Origin: Bradyrhizobium yuanmingense | Lineage (GTDB): Bacteria > Pseudomonadota > Alphaproteobacteria > Rhizobiales > Xanthobacteraceae | NCBI RefSeq assembly: GCF_029167105.1 | Contig: NZ_JARFML010000012.1 | Location: 62,001-126,000, forward strand | DNA length: 64,000 bases | Direction of reading: 5' to 3' | In this document: piece after piece, positions 1 to 7,553 of the stretch | Layout: the number at the start of each line of letters is the position of its first letter | Position numbering within the stretch: the stretch's first letter is position 1 | Made by a program: the position numbers and the translations under genes | The notes under the pieces: generated by a model | What the model saw: the letters and a program-made list of their open reading frames with translations, nothing else | Database searches by the model: none | Told to the model about the DNA's origin: nothing

Positions 1-219
1 CTGCATGCGCAAGGCCTGCGCCGTTTCGACCTCAGCATCGGCAATCAGGACTACAAGCGGCGCCTCGGTGCCGAGAGGGTGCCGCTGACCGATGTCAGCG
101 TCGCGCTGTCCTGGCGCGGCCTGCCCTTCGTCTGGCGCGATCACGCCGCGCAGGGCCTTCGGCGCTATCCGAAGCTCGCCTCCCTCGCGGCGAGGGCAAT
201 GGGCAAGGGAGTACGCTGA
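1..219 (+). CDS. C-terminal end of a GNAT/CelD-like acetyltransferase (partial)
   Basis: An open frame enters from the left edge and stops at TGA 217-219, giving 72 residues. It contains FDLSIGNQDYKRR, which resembles the 'FD..iGde.YKr' signature near the end of CelD/BcsL-type GNAT acetyltransferases. That family usually transfers acyl groups during polysaccharide or envelope modification. The N-terminus and acyl-CoA-binding core lie outside the window, so the substrate cannot be stated. The tail is basic, with no membrane segment. Confidence 0.55.
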   Translation: MHAQGLRRFDLSIGNQDYKRRLGAERVPLTDVSVALSWRGLPFVWRDHAAQGLRRYPKLASLAARAMGKGVR

Positions 220-241
220 CGCCGCGCCGTCTGTTTCGCCA

Positions 242-781
242 TCACCTCGGAAGGCCCGCCCGGAAAGCATCCAGCAACGCGCGTCCTTGCGGCCAGTCGC
301 CGAGCCCGCTCGCGGCATTGATGTGGCCGAGCGCGCCCGGCACGATCAGGCCGGACTGCCAGTCCTGCGCCCGCCGCCGTGTCACCTCGAGCGCTCCATA
401 GGGATCATTCGTGCTCGCGATGATCAGCGCGGGAAAGCGCAACGCGCGGCGGGGGACCGGCTTGAACGCCACAGCTTCCGCGGGAAAATCGCCGCCATCG
501 GGATCGGGCACGGCGACCAGAAAGGCGCCCGCAATCGCGGAGGGGAAGCGCGCGGCCCAGTGCGCCACCAAAAGGCAGGCGAGGCTGTGTGCGACCAGGA
601 CGGGCGGCCTGGCGCAGCGCGCGACCGCGTGCTCCAGGGCTTGCTCCCAGTCGTCGAGCTCCGGCTGGTCCCAGCTCGACGGCTGGAATCGCGTGAAGCG
701 CGCATCAGCGCGCTCCCATAGCGTCTGCCAGTGGGTATCTCCGGAGCCGCCGAGCCCGGGCAATGTGATGATGTCGTGCAT
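242..781 (-). CDS. RBBP9/YdeN-type serine hydrolase
   Basis: A 179-residue alpha/beta hydrolase of the small RBBP9/YdeN type, a family of cytosolic serine hydrolases with poorly known substrates. The start fits the family consensus (MHDIITLPGLGGSG, with the oxyanion-side glycines). The nucleophile elbow AHSLA places Ser66, STNDPYG gives Asp126 and LGHINA gives His153, so the triad is complete. There is no signal peptide. It is read away from the Lrp/AsnC regulator that starts about 60 to 120 bp away, so that regulator may control it. The end converges on the partial acetyltransferase gene with a 22-bp gap. Confidence 0.85.
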   Translation of the reverse strand: MHDIITLPGLGGSGDTHWQTLWERADARFTRFQPSSWDQPELDDWEQALEHAVARCARPPVLVAHSLACLLVAHWAARFPSAIAGAFLVAVPDPDGGDFPAEAVAFKPVPRRALRFPALIIASTNDPYGALEVTRRRAQDWQSGLIVPGALGHINAASGLGDWPQGRALLDAFRAGLPR

Positions 782-902
782 GAACGTCCGTGATATCTGA
801 GGTGACGCCGCAGTGTGACCGATCGCGGTCCTGCATCACATGGCAAGTCATCGGCGAAATCGACCATCTGCCGATGATCTCAAGGTGGAACGGAGAATTG
901 AG

Positions 903-1379
903 TTGGATCGCTTCGGGAGCATCGATGCCAAGGATTTGAAGATCCTCGAGGCGCTGCAGGCCAATGCGCGCGTGCCGCTGTCCGAGCTCGGCCGTTCCGT
1001 CGGGCTGTCCCAGCCGGCCGTGTCCGAACGCGTCAAGCGGCTCGAGGAGGCCGGCATCATCGAGGGCTACGGCGCCCGCATCAACCCGCGCGCCCTCGGG
1101 CTCGGCCTGATGGCGCTGGTGCGCCTGCGCACCTCGCACGAGCACATCAAGACCTGCCTCAAGCGGTTCAGCGAAATCCCTCACATCATCGAAGTCCATC
1201 GCGTCACGGGCGATGACTGTTTCGTGCTCAAGGTGCTCGTTCCGGCGCCGGAGGATCTCGAGACCATCGTGGATCGCATTGCCGGTTTTGGCGCTGTGAC
1301 GACCTCGCTGGTGCTGCGGAGCGAGCCCGTGCGGCCGATCGGCAGGGACCTCGTCAGGAAGAAGCCAGAACTGAGTTGA
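903..1379 (+). CDS. Lrp/AsnC family transcriptional regulator
   Basis: A DNA-binding regulator with an N-terminal winged helix (DAKDLKILEALQ through LSQPAVSERVKRLEEAG) and a C-terminal RAM/AsnC ligand domain (VHRVTGDDCFVLKVLV). Lrp/AsnC proteins usually sense amino acids as octamers. I chose the TTG at 903 because GGAG sits at 892-895, 7 bases upstream. An in-frame ATG at 840 adds 21 poorly conserved residues and has no visible ribosome site. It is divergent from the RBBP9-like hydrolase, the most likely local target. The family call is secure; the start is less so. Confidence 0.85.
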   Translation: MDRFGSIDAKDLKILEALQANARVPLSELGRSVGLSQPAVSERVKRLEEAGIIEGYGARINPRALGLGLMALVRLRTSHEHIKTCLKRFSEIPHIIEVHRVTGDDCFVLKVLVPAPEDLETIVDRIAGFGAVTTSLVLRSEPVRPIGRDLVRKKPELS

Positions 1380-1482
1380 GGCGCGGCCACGTCACCGCGC
1401 CGTCACAACGGCCGCGATTGCGCAAGCCTTCCGATGATCGTCCTCGTTGTGTTATCGTCGCTTTCGTTCCCCCGGAGGCGAC

Positions 1483-2367
1483 ATGGAAGACCGTTCGGCA
1501 AAATATCGTGCATTCTATGCGCAGTTGATTTGCGCGGCGGCGAAGGCTGCGGACCCTCGCCTCGAGCAGGCCTTTCGGACCGTCAGGCGCGAGCCGTTCG
1601 TCGGGCCCGGGCCATGGTCGATCGGTCTCGGCGGTCATCCCTATGTGGTGACGCCTGACGATGATCCCGCCTTCCTCTATCAGAACGCGCTGTTGGCGCT
1701 GGACCCGGCGCGCGGTCTCAACATCGGCATGCCCGGCGCGCACGCCTACTGGCTCAGCGGCTGCGCCGTGAAGGAAGGCGAGACCGTGGTCCAGATCGGC
1801 GCCGGCAGCGGCTACTACACCGCGATTCTCGCGCATCTCGTCGGTCCCGGCGGCCGCGTTTACGCCTATGAGCTCGATGAACGTCTTGCGGGACTTGCGC
1901 GCGACAATCTGAAGGACATCGCCCATGTGGACGTGCGCGGACGCTCGGGCATCGCGTCGGATCTGCCGGCGGCCGACGTGATCTATGTCTGCGCGGGCGC
2001 GGCACAGCCGGCGGCGGAATGGCTCGATGCGCTGCGGCCCGGCGGGCGGCTGGTGTTTCCGCTCGCGCCCGAAGGCATGCTCGGCGGCATGTTGATGATC
2101 ACCCGGCCGGATGACGGTGCGATCTGGCCGGCGAAATTCCTCAGCCGCGCCCAATTCATCGGCTGCGCGGGATTGCAGGACGCCGAGGCCGGCCGGCGAT
2201 TGGGCGAGGCGTTCGCGAAAGGTTGGGAAGGGGTGCAGTCGTTGCGGAGAGAGGGCGCCCCCGACGAGACATGCTGGTTTGCCAGCGAGGGCTGGTGGCT
2301 TTCGACGGCGCCCGCACCTCTACCGACGGAGCCGGTTCGGCCTCACGCCGACATCACGCAGATTTAA
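1483..2367 (+). CDS. Protein-L-isoaspartate O-methyltransferase-like methyltransferase
   Basis: A 294-residue SAM-dependent methyltransferase related to PCMT (isoaspartyl repair). The ATG at 1483 has GGAGG at 1474-1478. Residues about 100-115 (VQIGAGSGYYTAILAHL) form motif I of the Rossmann SAM site, and YAYELDERLAGLA is the acidic loop after strand 2. The PCMT region before motif I is altered, with MPGAHAYWLSG in place of the usual 'ISQPy.va.M'. The natural substrate may therefore not be isoaspartate. It is cytosolic, a single gene, and converges on wrbA. Confidence 0.8.
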   Translation: MEDRSAKYRAFYAQLICAAAKAADPRLEQAFRTVRREPFVGPGPWSIGLGGHPYVVTPDDDPAFLYQNALLALDPARGLNIGMPGAHAYWLSGCAVKEGETVVQIGAGSGYYTAILAHLVGPGGRVYAYELDERLAGLARDNLKDIAHVDVRGRSGIASDLPAADVIYVCAGAAQPAAEWLDALRPGGRLVFPLAPEGMLGGMLMITRPDDGAIWPAKFLSRAQFIGCAGLQDAEAGRRLGEAFAKGWEGVQSLRREGAPDETCWFASEGWWLSTAPAPLPTEPVRPHADITQI

Positions 2368-2431
2368 CGGTGACCGTATCCCAATCCCGGATTGGCGGCA
2401 TTCCCGGCTGAGAATGCCGCCAGGGGTCGCA

Positions 2432-3031
2432 TCAGCCATGCAGCTTTTTGGCGGTCTCCGCGATCTGGCGGCCCTGATAGCGCGCGCCGGCGAGTTCGTT
2501 GGCGCTGGGCTGGCGGCTGCCGTCGCCGCCGGTGATCGTGGTGGCGCCATAGGGCGCACCGCCCGTGACCTCGTCGAGCTTCATCTGGCCGGCAAAGCCG
2601 TAGTTCATGCCGACCACGACCATGCCGAAATGCAGCAGGTTGGTGATGATCGAGAACAGCGTGGTCTCCTGGCCGCCGTGCTGGGTCGCGGTGGCCGTGA
2701 AGGCGCCGCCGACCTTGCCGTGCAGCGCGCCCTTGGCCCAGAGCCCGCCGGCCTGGTCGAGGAAGTTCGCCATCTGCGAGGCCATGCGGCCGAAGCGGGT
2801 GCCGGTGCCGACGATGATCGCGTCGTAATTGGCGAGGTCCTCGATCTTGGCGACCGGCGCGGTCTGGTCGAGCTTGTAATAAGAGGCCTTCGCGACCTCG
2901 GCCGGCACCAGCTCGGGCACGCGCTTGATGTCGACGGTCGCGCCGGCCTCGCGCGCGCCTTCGGCGACGGCATTGGCCATCGCTTCGATATGGCCATAGG
3001 CAGAATAATAGAGGACGAGAACTTTGGTCAT
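2432..3031 (-). CDS. wrbA: NAD(P)H:quinone oxidoreductase WrbA
   Basis: A 199-residue flavodoxin-fold protein that reduces quinones by two electrons using FMN and NAD(P)H, limiting semiquinone and radical formation. The start MTKVLVLYYSAYGHIE carries the phosphate-binding loop. GTGTRFGRMASQMANFLD and TATQHGGQETTL are typical WrbA FMN-site and tetramer segments. The length matches the family. The start at 3031 has a GGAG about 7 bases upstream, whereas a longer in-frame extension shows no family similarity. It stands alone: a GTCAT-type palindromic repeat lies just upstream, and the neighbour beyond it is pirin on the same strand. Confidence 0.93.
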   Translation of the reverse strand: MTKVLVLYYSAYGHIEAMANAVAEGAREAGATVDIKRVPELVPAEVAKASYYKLDQTAPVAKIEDLANYDAIIVGTGTRFGRMASQMANFLDQAGGLWAKGALHGKVGGAFTATATQHGGQETTLFSIITNLLHFGMVVVGMNYGFAGQMKLDEVTGGAPYGATTITGGDGSRQPSANELAGARYQGRQIAETAKKLHG

Positions 3032-3076
3032 GGTGGTCTCCGTTGGGATTGGGTGAGATGAGCCGTTCTGTTCGGT

Positions 3077-3164
3077 GTCGTTGCCGGGCCTGACCCGGCA
3101 ACCCATCGCTCTTCGAAAGCTTCATGCGAAGGCGATGGATGCCCGGCTCAAGGCCGGGCATGAC
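3077..3164. repeat. Palindromic intergenic element (GCCCGG type)
   Basis: An 88-bp imperfect palindrome between pirin and wrbA. It starts GTCGTTGCCGGGCCTGACCC and ends with the matching ...GGCCGGGCATGAC, with GCGATGGATG near the centre. It is closely related to the element at 40402-40489. As RNA it would fold into a long hairpin, and it may end pirin transcription before wrbA. Confidence 0.7.
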
Positions 3165-3185
3165 GAGTTGGTATGTGGATGAGCT

Positions 3186-3884
3186 CTAAGCCGCGTCGAC
3201 GAGCACGAGCTCGGAATCTTCGAGCGCCGTGATCTTCAGCCTGGCCTCGTCGCGGATCGCGGCGCCGTCGCGGGCATTGACGCGGACGCCGTTGATCTCG
3301 ACGGCGCCTGCCGCCGGCACCAGATAGAGATGCCGCGACGTCTGCGGCTCATACTCCGCGCTCTCGCCCGCCTTCAGCGTGGTGGCGAGCACCCGGGCAT
3401 CGGCGCGGATCGGCAGTGCGTCCGTGTCGCCCGCAAAGCCGCTCGCGATGGTGACGAGCCTGCCGGAGCGGTCCGCCTTCGGGAACGGCTTCGAGCCCCA
3501 GGTCGGCTGTCCGCCGCGCATCGCCGGCTCGATCCAGATCTGGAAGATCCGTGCCCTGGTCGGCTCGAGATTGTACTCGGAGTGGCGGATGCCGCTGCCG
3601 GCGCTCATCACCTGCACGTCGCCCGCTTCGGTGCGGCCCTCGTTGCCGAGGCTGTCCTGATGGGTGATCGCGCCCTCGCGCACATAGGTGATGATCTCCA
3701 TGTTGGCGTGAGGATGGGCGGGAAAGCCGGTGTTCGGCGCGATCTCGTCGTCATTCCACACCCGCAAGGCGCCGTGGCCCATGTTGTTCGGGTCGTAATG
3801 GCCAGCGAAGGAGAAATGATGCTTGGCCTTGAGCCAGCCGTGATCGGCGCCGCCGAGTTTTGCGAAAGGTCTGAGTTCGATCAT
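3186..3884 (-). CDS. Pirin family protein
   Basis: A 232-residue bicupin of the pirin family; several pirins have quercetin dioxygenase activity or act as redox-sensing cofactors. All four metal ligands seem present: two His in FPAHPHANME, then His and Glu in SGIRHSEYN. The C-terminal pirin_C cupin follows with HLYLVPAAG. I chose ATG 3884, with AAGGA about 9 bases upstream; longer frames run into the divergent regulator. The next gene, a LysR regulator, reads away across a 115-bp gap, the classic layout for LysR control of an adjacent target. Confidence 0.9.
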   Translation of the reverse strand: MIELRPFAKLGGADHGWLKAKHHFSFAGHYDPNNMGHGALRVWNDDEIAPNTGFPAHPHANMEIITYVREGAITHQDSLGNEGRTEAGDVQVMSAGSGIRHSEYNLEPTRARIFQIWIEPAMRGGQPTWGSKPFPKADRSGRLVTIASGFAGDTDALPIRADARVLATTLKAGESAEYEPQTSRHLYLVPAAGAVEINGVRVNARDGAAIRDEARLKITALEDSELVLVDAA

Positions 3885-3956
3885 CTGTGCAATTCCTTGA
3901 TGTCCGATTGACCTCTTGGATAAGCCTTCGCCTGTGGTATAGAAATAGAAACTGTT

Positions 3957-3971
3957 GAAACGCATTGTTTC
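3957..3971. promoter_or_regulatory. Candidate LysR operator in the pirin/LysR divergent region
   Basis: GAAAC-GCATT-GTTTC is a perfect 5+5 inverted repeat in the 115-bp gap between the divergent pirin and LysR genes. A further GAAAC lies 9 bp to its left. Position and symmetry fit an operator for the adjacent regulator. No experimental motif is known to me for this protein. Confidence 0.35.
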
Positions 3972-3999
3972 CTTAAATGTCCCACTAGGACCGGCTGCC

Positions 4000-4935
4000 A
4001 TGGCAAAGCTCCCAGACTTCGAAGCGCTCGCGATCTTCGCCAAAGTCGTGGAGCTGCGATCATTTGCGGGGGCTGCGAGCGAGCTCGGGATGTCCAAGGC
4101 CACGGTGTCCAAGGCGGTCACGCGATTGGAGGAGCGGCTCGGCGCCCGGCTGTTCAACCGCACCTCGCGCCGGCTGGCGCTGACCGATGCCGGCCACAAG
4201 CTGGCCGAACGCGCGACGCGCCTCTTGGCCGACGGCGAGGCCGCCGAGAACGAGGCGCTGGCGCAGTCGGTGGCGCCGCGCGGCCTGGTGCGGCTCGCCG
4301 TCCCCATGACCTTCGGCATCAAGGCGGTGGCGCCGCTGCTGCCCGAGTTCTTTCAGGCCTATCCGGAAGTCTCCGTCGACCTGCATTTGAGCGATGCGAC
4401 CGTCGACCTGATCGGCGAGGGTTTCGACATGGCGGTGCGGATCGCGCGGCTGCCGGACTCTTCGCTGATCGCGCGGCGGCTCTTCACCATGCCGCGGTAC
4501 ACGGTCGCCGCGCCGTCCTATCTCAAGAAACACGGCCGGCCGACGCACCCGATGCATCTCGCCGCGCACAAATGCTTCAGCTACGCCTATCTCTCCACGC
4601 CCAACGCCTGGCACTACACCAATTCGGCCGGCGAGCAGGCCAGCGTGCGCCCGGGCGGCCAGCTTCGCGTCAACAACGGCGAAGCCGTGATGCCGGCATT
4701 GATCGCAGGCCTCGGCATCGCCGAGCTGCCGGAATTCATCGTCGGTGAGGCGATCTCGTCGGGCGAGGTTGAAGTCATCCTGAAGGACTGGAAGCAGGCC
4801 GAAGGCGCCGTGCACCTCGTGACCCCGCCCGGCGGCCCCCGCCCCGCGCGCGTCGAAGCGCTCGCCGATTTCCTCGCAGCCAAGCTGCCGGGCACGTGCA
4901 AGCGGCGGCCGCGCGGGAAAAGCAAAGCGTCGTAG
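4000..4935 (+). CDS. LysR family transcriptional regulator
   Basis: A 311-residue LysR-type regulator. The N-terminal winged helix is clear (FAGAASELGMSKATVSKAVTRLEERL, LFNRTSRRLALTDAG), followed by a two-lobed effector domain. It has the features of the subgroup common next to oxidoreductase genes (MAVRIARLPDSSLIARRL, PALIAGLGIAELPEF). Start at ATG 4000 with AGGA at 3987-3990; an upstream in-frame ATG at 3970 region would overlap the operator candidate. It is divergent from pirin, its likely target. The basic tail KRRPRGKSKAS is unusual and may add nonspecific DNA contact. Confidence 0.9.
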   Translation: MAKLPDFEALAIFAKVVELRSFAGAASELGMSKATVSKAVTRLEERLGARLFNRTSRRLALTDAGHKLAERATRLLADGEAAENEALAQSVAPRGLVRLAVPMTFGIKAVAPLLPEFFQAYPEVSVDLHLSDATVDLIGEGFDMAVRIARLPDSSLIARRLFTMPRYTVAAPSYLKKHGRPTHPMHLAAHKCFSYAYLSTPNAWHYTNSAGEQASVRPGGQLRVNNGEAVMPALIAGLGIAELPEFIVGEAISSGEVEVILKDWKQAEGAVHLVTPPGGPRPARVEALADFLAAKLPGTCKRRPRGKSKAS

Positions 4936-4960
4936 GAGCGCGCGCGGCTTCAACGCTCTC

Positions 4961-5047
4961 CGTCATTGCGAGCGCAGCGAAGCAATCCAGAATGTCTCCC
5001 CGGAGGGATTCTGGATTGCTTCGTCGCAAGGGCTCGTCGCAATGACG
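4961..5047. repeat. Palindromic intergenic element (GTCATTGCGAG type)
   Basis: An 87-bp imperfect palindrome. It opens CGTCATTGCGAGCGCAGCG and closes ...TCGCAATGACG, with inner arms AGCAATCCAGA and TCTGGATTGCTTCG around a short loop. It lies between the convergent ends of the LysR gene and a small minus-strand gene, where it could act as a two-way terminator. Its outer ends match those of the other repeat elements in this window. Confidence 0.75.
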
Positions 5048-5055
5048 GTGTTTGA

Positions 5056-5316
5056 CTACGACACCTTCACGCCATGGATCGCGACGACGCGCAGGCTGGG
5101 CTTCAGCGTTTCCTCCAGCTGCGCCTTCAATTCGTGAACGCGCGGGTCGCTCGAACGCTTGGCACAAACGGCATATTGATGGACGGATCGCGCCAGCGCG
5201 CGCCGCGCTTCCGGCGTCTGCGTCAGTTCGGGCTTTGAAAGCCGCAACACGATCGCTGCGAGATTCACCAGCATCTCGTCCAGCGCGACGTCGATGGTTC
5301 CAAGATTGTGCATCAT
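5056..5316 (-). CDS. Small hypothetical protein
   Basis: An 86-residue, probably helical, cytosolic protein that I do not recognise. I chose the ATG at 5316 because GGGAGAG lies just upstream on the minus strand; the in-frame ATG at 5313 is possible too. The sequence has amphipathic stretches (DEMLVNLAAIVLRL, HELKAQLEETL) and no signal or membrane segment. It stands alone between a palindromic repeat and a Tat-leader remnant. Coding status rests on GC-rich third positions, a good ribosome site and the absence of a better frame. Confidence 0.6.
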   Translation of the reverse strand: MMHNLGTIDVALDEMLVNLAAIVLRLSKPELTQTPEARRALARSVHQYAVCAKRSSDPRVHELKAQLEETLKPSLRVVAIHGVKVS

Positions 5317-5461
5317 CCACTCTCCCGAGAAGGCAACAGCGGGTCCGGACATGCGTTCCTGAAGGAGCCCGACATGGCTAACGCTTCGTAAACGTCTTGT
5401 TCTTGCCGCCTGGCGCGTTAGGCTGACAGCGAAACAAGAAAAATCAGGGGAGGGCATCATC

Positions 5462-5551
5462 ATGGATCGACGCGGTCTCTTGCGTGCGGCTGCGGCATTG
5501 CCGCTGACGGAGTTTTTACCCAAGCAGTTTGCCAAGGCGAAGAGACGCTAG
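5462..5551 (+). pseudogene. Orphan Tat signal leader, remnant of a TctC-type gene
   Basis: A 29-codon frame with a good ribosome site (AGGGGAGGG). The product starts MDRRGLLRAAAALPLT, almost the same as the leader of the TctC-type protein 1.1 kb downstream (MNRRELLKAAAVLPLA). After the twin-arginine and hydrophobic core it becomes basic (FAKAKRR) and stops. No binding-protein domain follows in any frame before the next gene. I read it as the stump of a second TctC gene lost by deletion; a true short peptide is less likely. Confidence 0.5.
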
Positions 5552-5646
5552 GCGCCGTCGCGTTGCGGTCATGAACTTTGTTGTCTATATCCGCGCCGCG
5601 TTTTGCTTCCTGCTTCGTGTTTCTCAACAACTCGATCGACCGCCAC

Positions 5647-6417
5647 ATGATGCTTCGTCTTGTTTGCCTCGTCCTGTTCGCACTGTGCCTGGCCGGTCCC
5701 GCGCAGGCGCAAACCAGCCAGCCGGCGACGGTTGCCAAGCCGGCAAAGAACGCGCCTTCCAAGCCGGCACCTGCTTCGCGGTCCACGCCGCAAGCTGCAG
5801 GACCGTGCGTCGGCGTGATATCGCTGCTGGGCGATCGCTTCATCGTGAAGAAGATCGGCGTGACCGTGTTCGGCAACGAGAACAAGGAGGTTCCGGTCGA
5901 CGGTTTCGGGCTCGATGACCTCGTTGTTGAGCGTGTGAGGGCCGCGGTCGGCTCCGGTTTTGTCGTCCGCAGGATCGCTGCCGATACATCCGCATTCAGT
6001 TCCTACGATCCCGGGCTTGGGATGTTCGCTCGCAGCGACAAGGCCGGCGCCATCGTCCGACAAGTTGCCGGTCAGGCCGGATGCAAACGCTATGTCGTCG
6101 TGATCAAGGGAATACGCCAGGGTGGATTCTTCGGCATCGGTGTCATGAAGGGCAGCCCGTTGTACAACATGGCCGACATCTACGCGGTAATACGGATCTA
6201 CGTTCATGACGGGCAAAGCTTCGATATTCTGAAGAGCGGCGAAGGCTCGATCAGCGGAAGCAACTTTATGACCGGGCCGCCGACGCTGCGTATCGATTGG
6301 GCGCAGTGGCCAGAACCGCCGGAAGCCGCCAACAATCCAGTGATGCGCGCGTCGACGCGGCAACTGCTCGGCAACGTCCTCGACAAGAGCCTGCCCACCT
6401 TGTTGCAGTCGCAGTAG
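5647..6417 (+). CDS. Secreted hypothetical protein
   Basis: A 256-residue protein with a clear Sec signal (MMLRLVCLVLFALCLAGPAQAQ, cleaved after AQA) and a Pro/Ala/Lys-rich linker, so it is periplasmic or secreted. The body (VGVISLLGDRFIVKKIGVTVFGNE, then RYVVVIKGIRQGGFFGIGVMKG) is an alpha/beta domain that I cannot name. The C-terminal helix RQLLGNVLDKSLPTLLQ is well formed. The start could be either of two adjacent ATGs (5647 or 5650); no strong ribosome site is visible. It lies between a Tat-leader remnant and the TctC gene. Confidence 0.75.
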   Translation: MMLRLVCLVLFALCLAGPAQAQTSQPATVAKPAKNAPSKPAPASRSTPQAAGPCVGVISLLGDRFIVKKIGVTVFGNENKEVPVDGFGLDDLVVERVRAAVGSGFVVRRIAADTSAFSSYDPGLGMFARSDKAGAIVRQVAGQAGCKRYVVVIKGIRQGGFFGIGVMKGSPLYNMADIYAVIRIYVHDGQSFDILKSGEGSISGSNFMTGPPTLRIDWAQWPEPPEAANNPVMRASTRQLLGNVLDKSLPTLLQSQ

Positions 6418-6555
6418 TTGAGGAGATGCGGCCAACCGGTCGACACCCCCCTCCAGGCCCCCGCCGGGGAGGGCGCAAGCGCACGGCTATCGCACACAAT
6501 CCATTCCGGTTACGCTGCCTCCCAACAACGAAAACAATCGGGGAGGTACCAACCA

Positions 6556-7545
6556 ATGAACCGCCGCGAACTCCTGAAGGCCGCTGCCGTGCTGCCGCTC
6601 GCACAGGCAGCTTGCTCTCAATCAAGCCTTGCCCAAGCTCTTTACCCCTCGCGTAACATCACCATGATCGTGCCGTTTCCGGCGGGCGGGCAGGCCGATC
6701 TCGCAGCGCGACCGGTTGCGACGGCGTTGGAGCGGATCCTCGGCAAGCCCGTGATCGTCGACAACCGGGCGGGAGGCGGCGGCGGATCGGTCGGCAATGC
6801 GGCGGCCGCGCGTGCCGAGCCCGACGGTTACACGCTGCTGATGACGCTGTCCTCGCTCGCGGTGCTTCCCGAGGCCGACCGGCTGTTCGACCGTCCCGTT
6901 GCCTACGAGGTCTCGCAGTTCATGCCGATCGCGCGCGTGCTCGCCGATCCCACGCTGCTCGCGGTGCCGGCCTCGGCGCCTTGGAAAACCGCGCAGGATT
7001 TCGTCGAGGATGCATCGAGGCGCCCGGGCCAGATCGCCTATGGCTCGTCCGGGCCGTACGGCACGTTGCATGTGGCCATGGAGATGTTCGCAAACAGTGC
7101 CGGCATCAAGCTGCTGCACGTGCCGTTCCGCGGCGCAGGGCCCGCGCTGACTGCGATCCTCGGCGGCACCGTGCAGGCGATCGCCGCCGCACCCGGCACG
7201 CTGAAGCCGCAGGTCGACGACGGCAGGCTGCGCGTGCTCGGCAATTGCGGCGCGCAGCGCATCGCCAGCTTCCCCGACCTGCCGACCTTCCAGGAGCTCG
7301 GCTACAAGGATGTCGAGTTTTACATCTGGGCCGGGCTGTTCGCGCAGAGCGCTCTTCCTGCGCCGATCGCGACCCGTCTGCGCGACGCGATGGCGCAGGT
7401 GATGACGAGCCCTGATGTCCTCAAGGCGTTCGAGACCTCGGGCAGTCTCGTCGCCTATCAGGACGCGCCGGCCTTCTCTGAGTTCGTCGCGACCGACAGC
7501 GCGCGTCTGATCGCGGCGGTGAAGAAGATCGGCAAGGTGGAGTAG
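6556..7545 (+). CDS. TctC/Bug-type tripartite tricarboxylate receptor
   Basis: A 329-residue periplasmic binding protein of the TctC/Bug family, which captures carboxylates for TctAB transporters or acts as a sensor. The twin-arginine leader NRRELLKAAAVLPLAQAAC indicates Tat export. Family hallmarks follow: IVPFPAGGQADLAARP, VIVDNRAGGGG, PDGYTLLM and FRGAGPALTAILGG. The ATG at 6556 has GGGGAGG 8 bases upstream. No tctA or tctB is nearby, as is common for orphan Bug receptors, so the ligand cannot be read from context. Confidence 0.92.
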   Translation: MNRRELLKAAAVLPLAQAACSQSSLAQALYPSRNITMIVPFPAGGQADLAARPVATALERILGKPVIVDNRAGGGGGSVGNAAAARAEPDGYTLLMTLSSLAVLPEADRLFDRPVAYEVSQFMPIARVLADPTLLAVPASAPWKTAQDFVEDASRRPGQIAYGSSGPYGTLHVAMEMFANSAGIKLLHVPFRGAGPALTAILGGTVQAIAAAPGTLKPQVDDGRLRVLGNCGAQRIASFPDLPTFQELGYKDVEFYIWAGLFAQSALPAPIATRLRDAMAQVMTSPDVLKAFETSGSLVAYQDAPAFSEFVATDSARLIAAVKKIGKVE

Positions 7546-7553
7546 GGCGAGGT

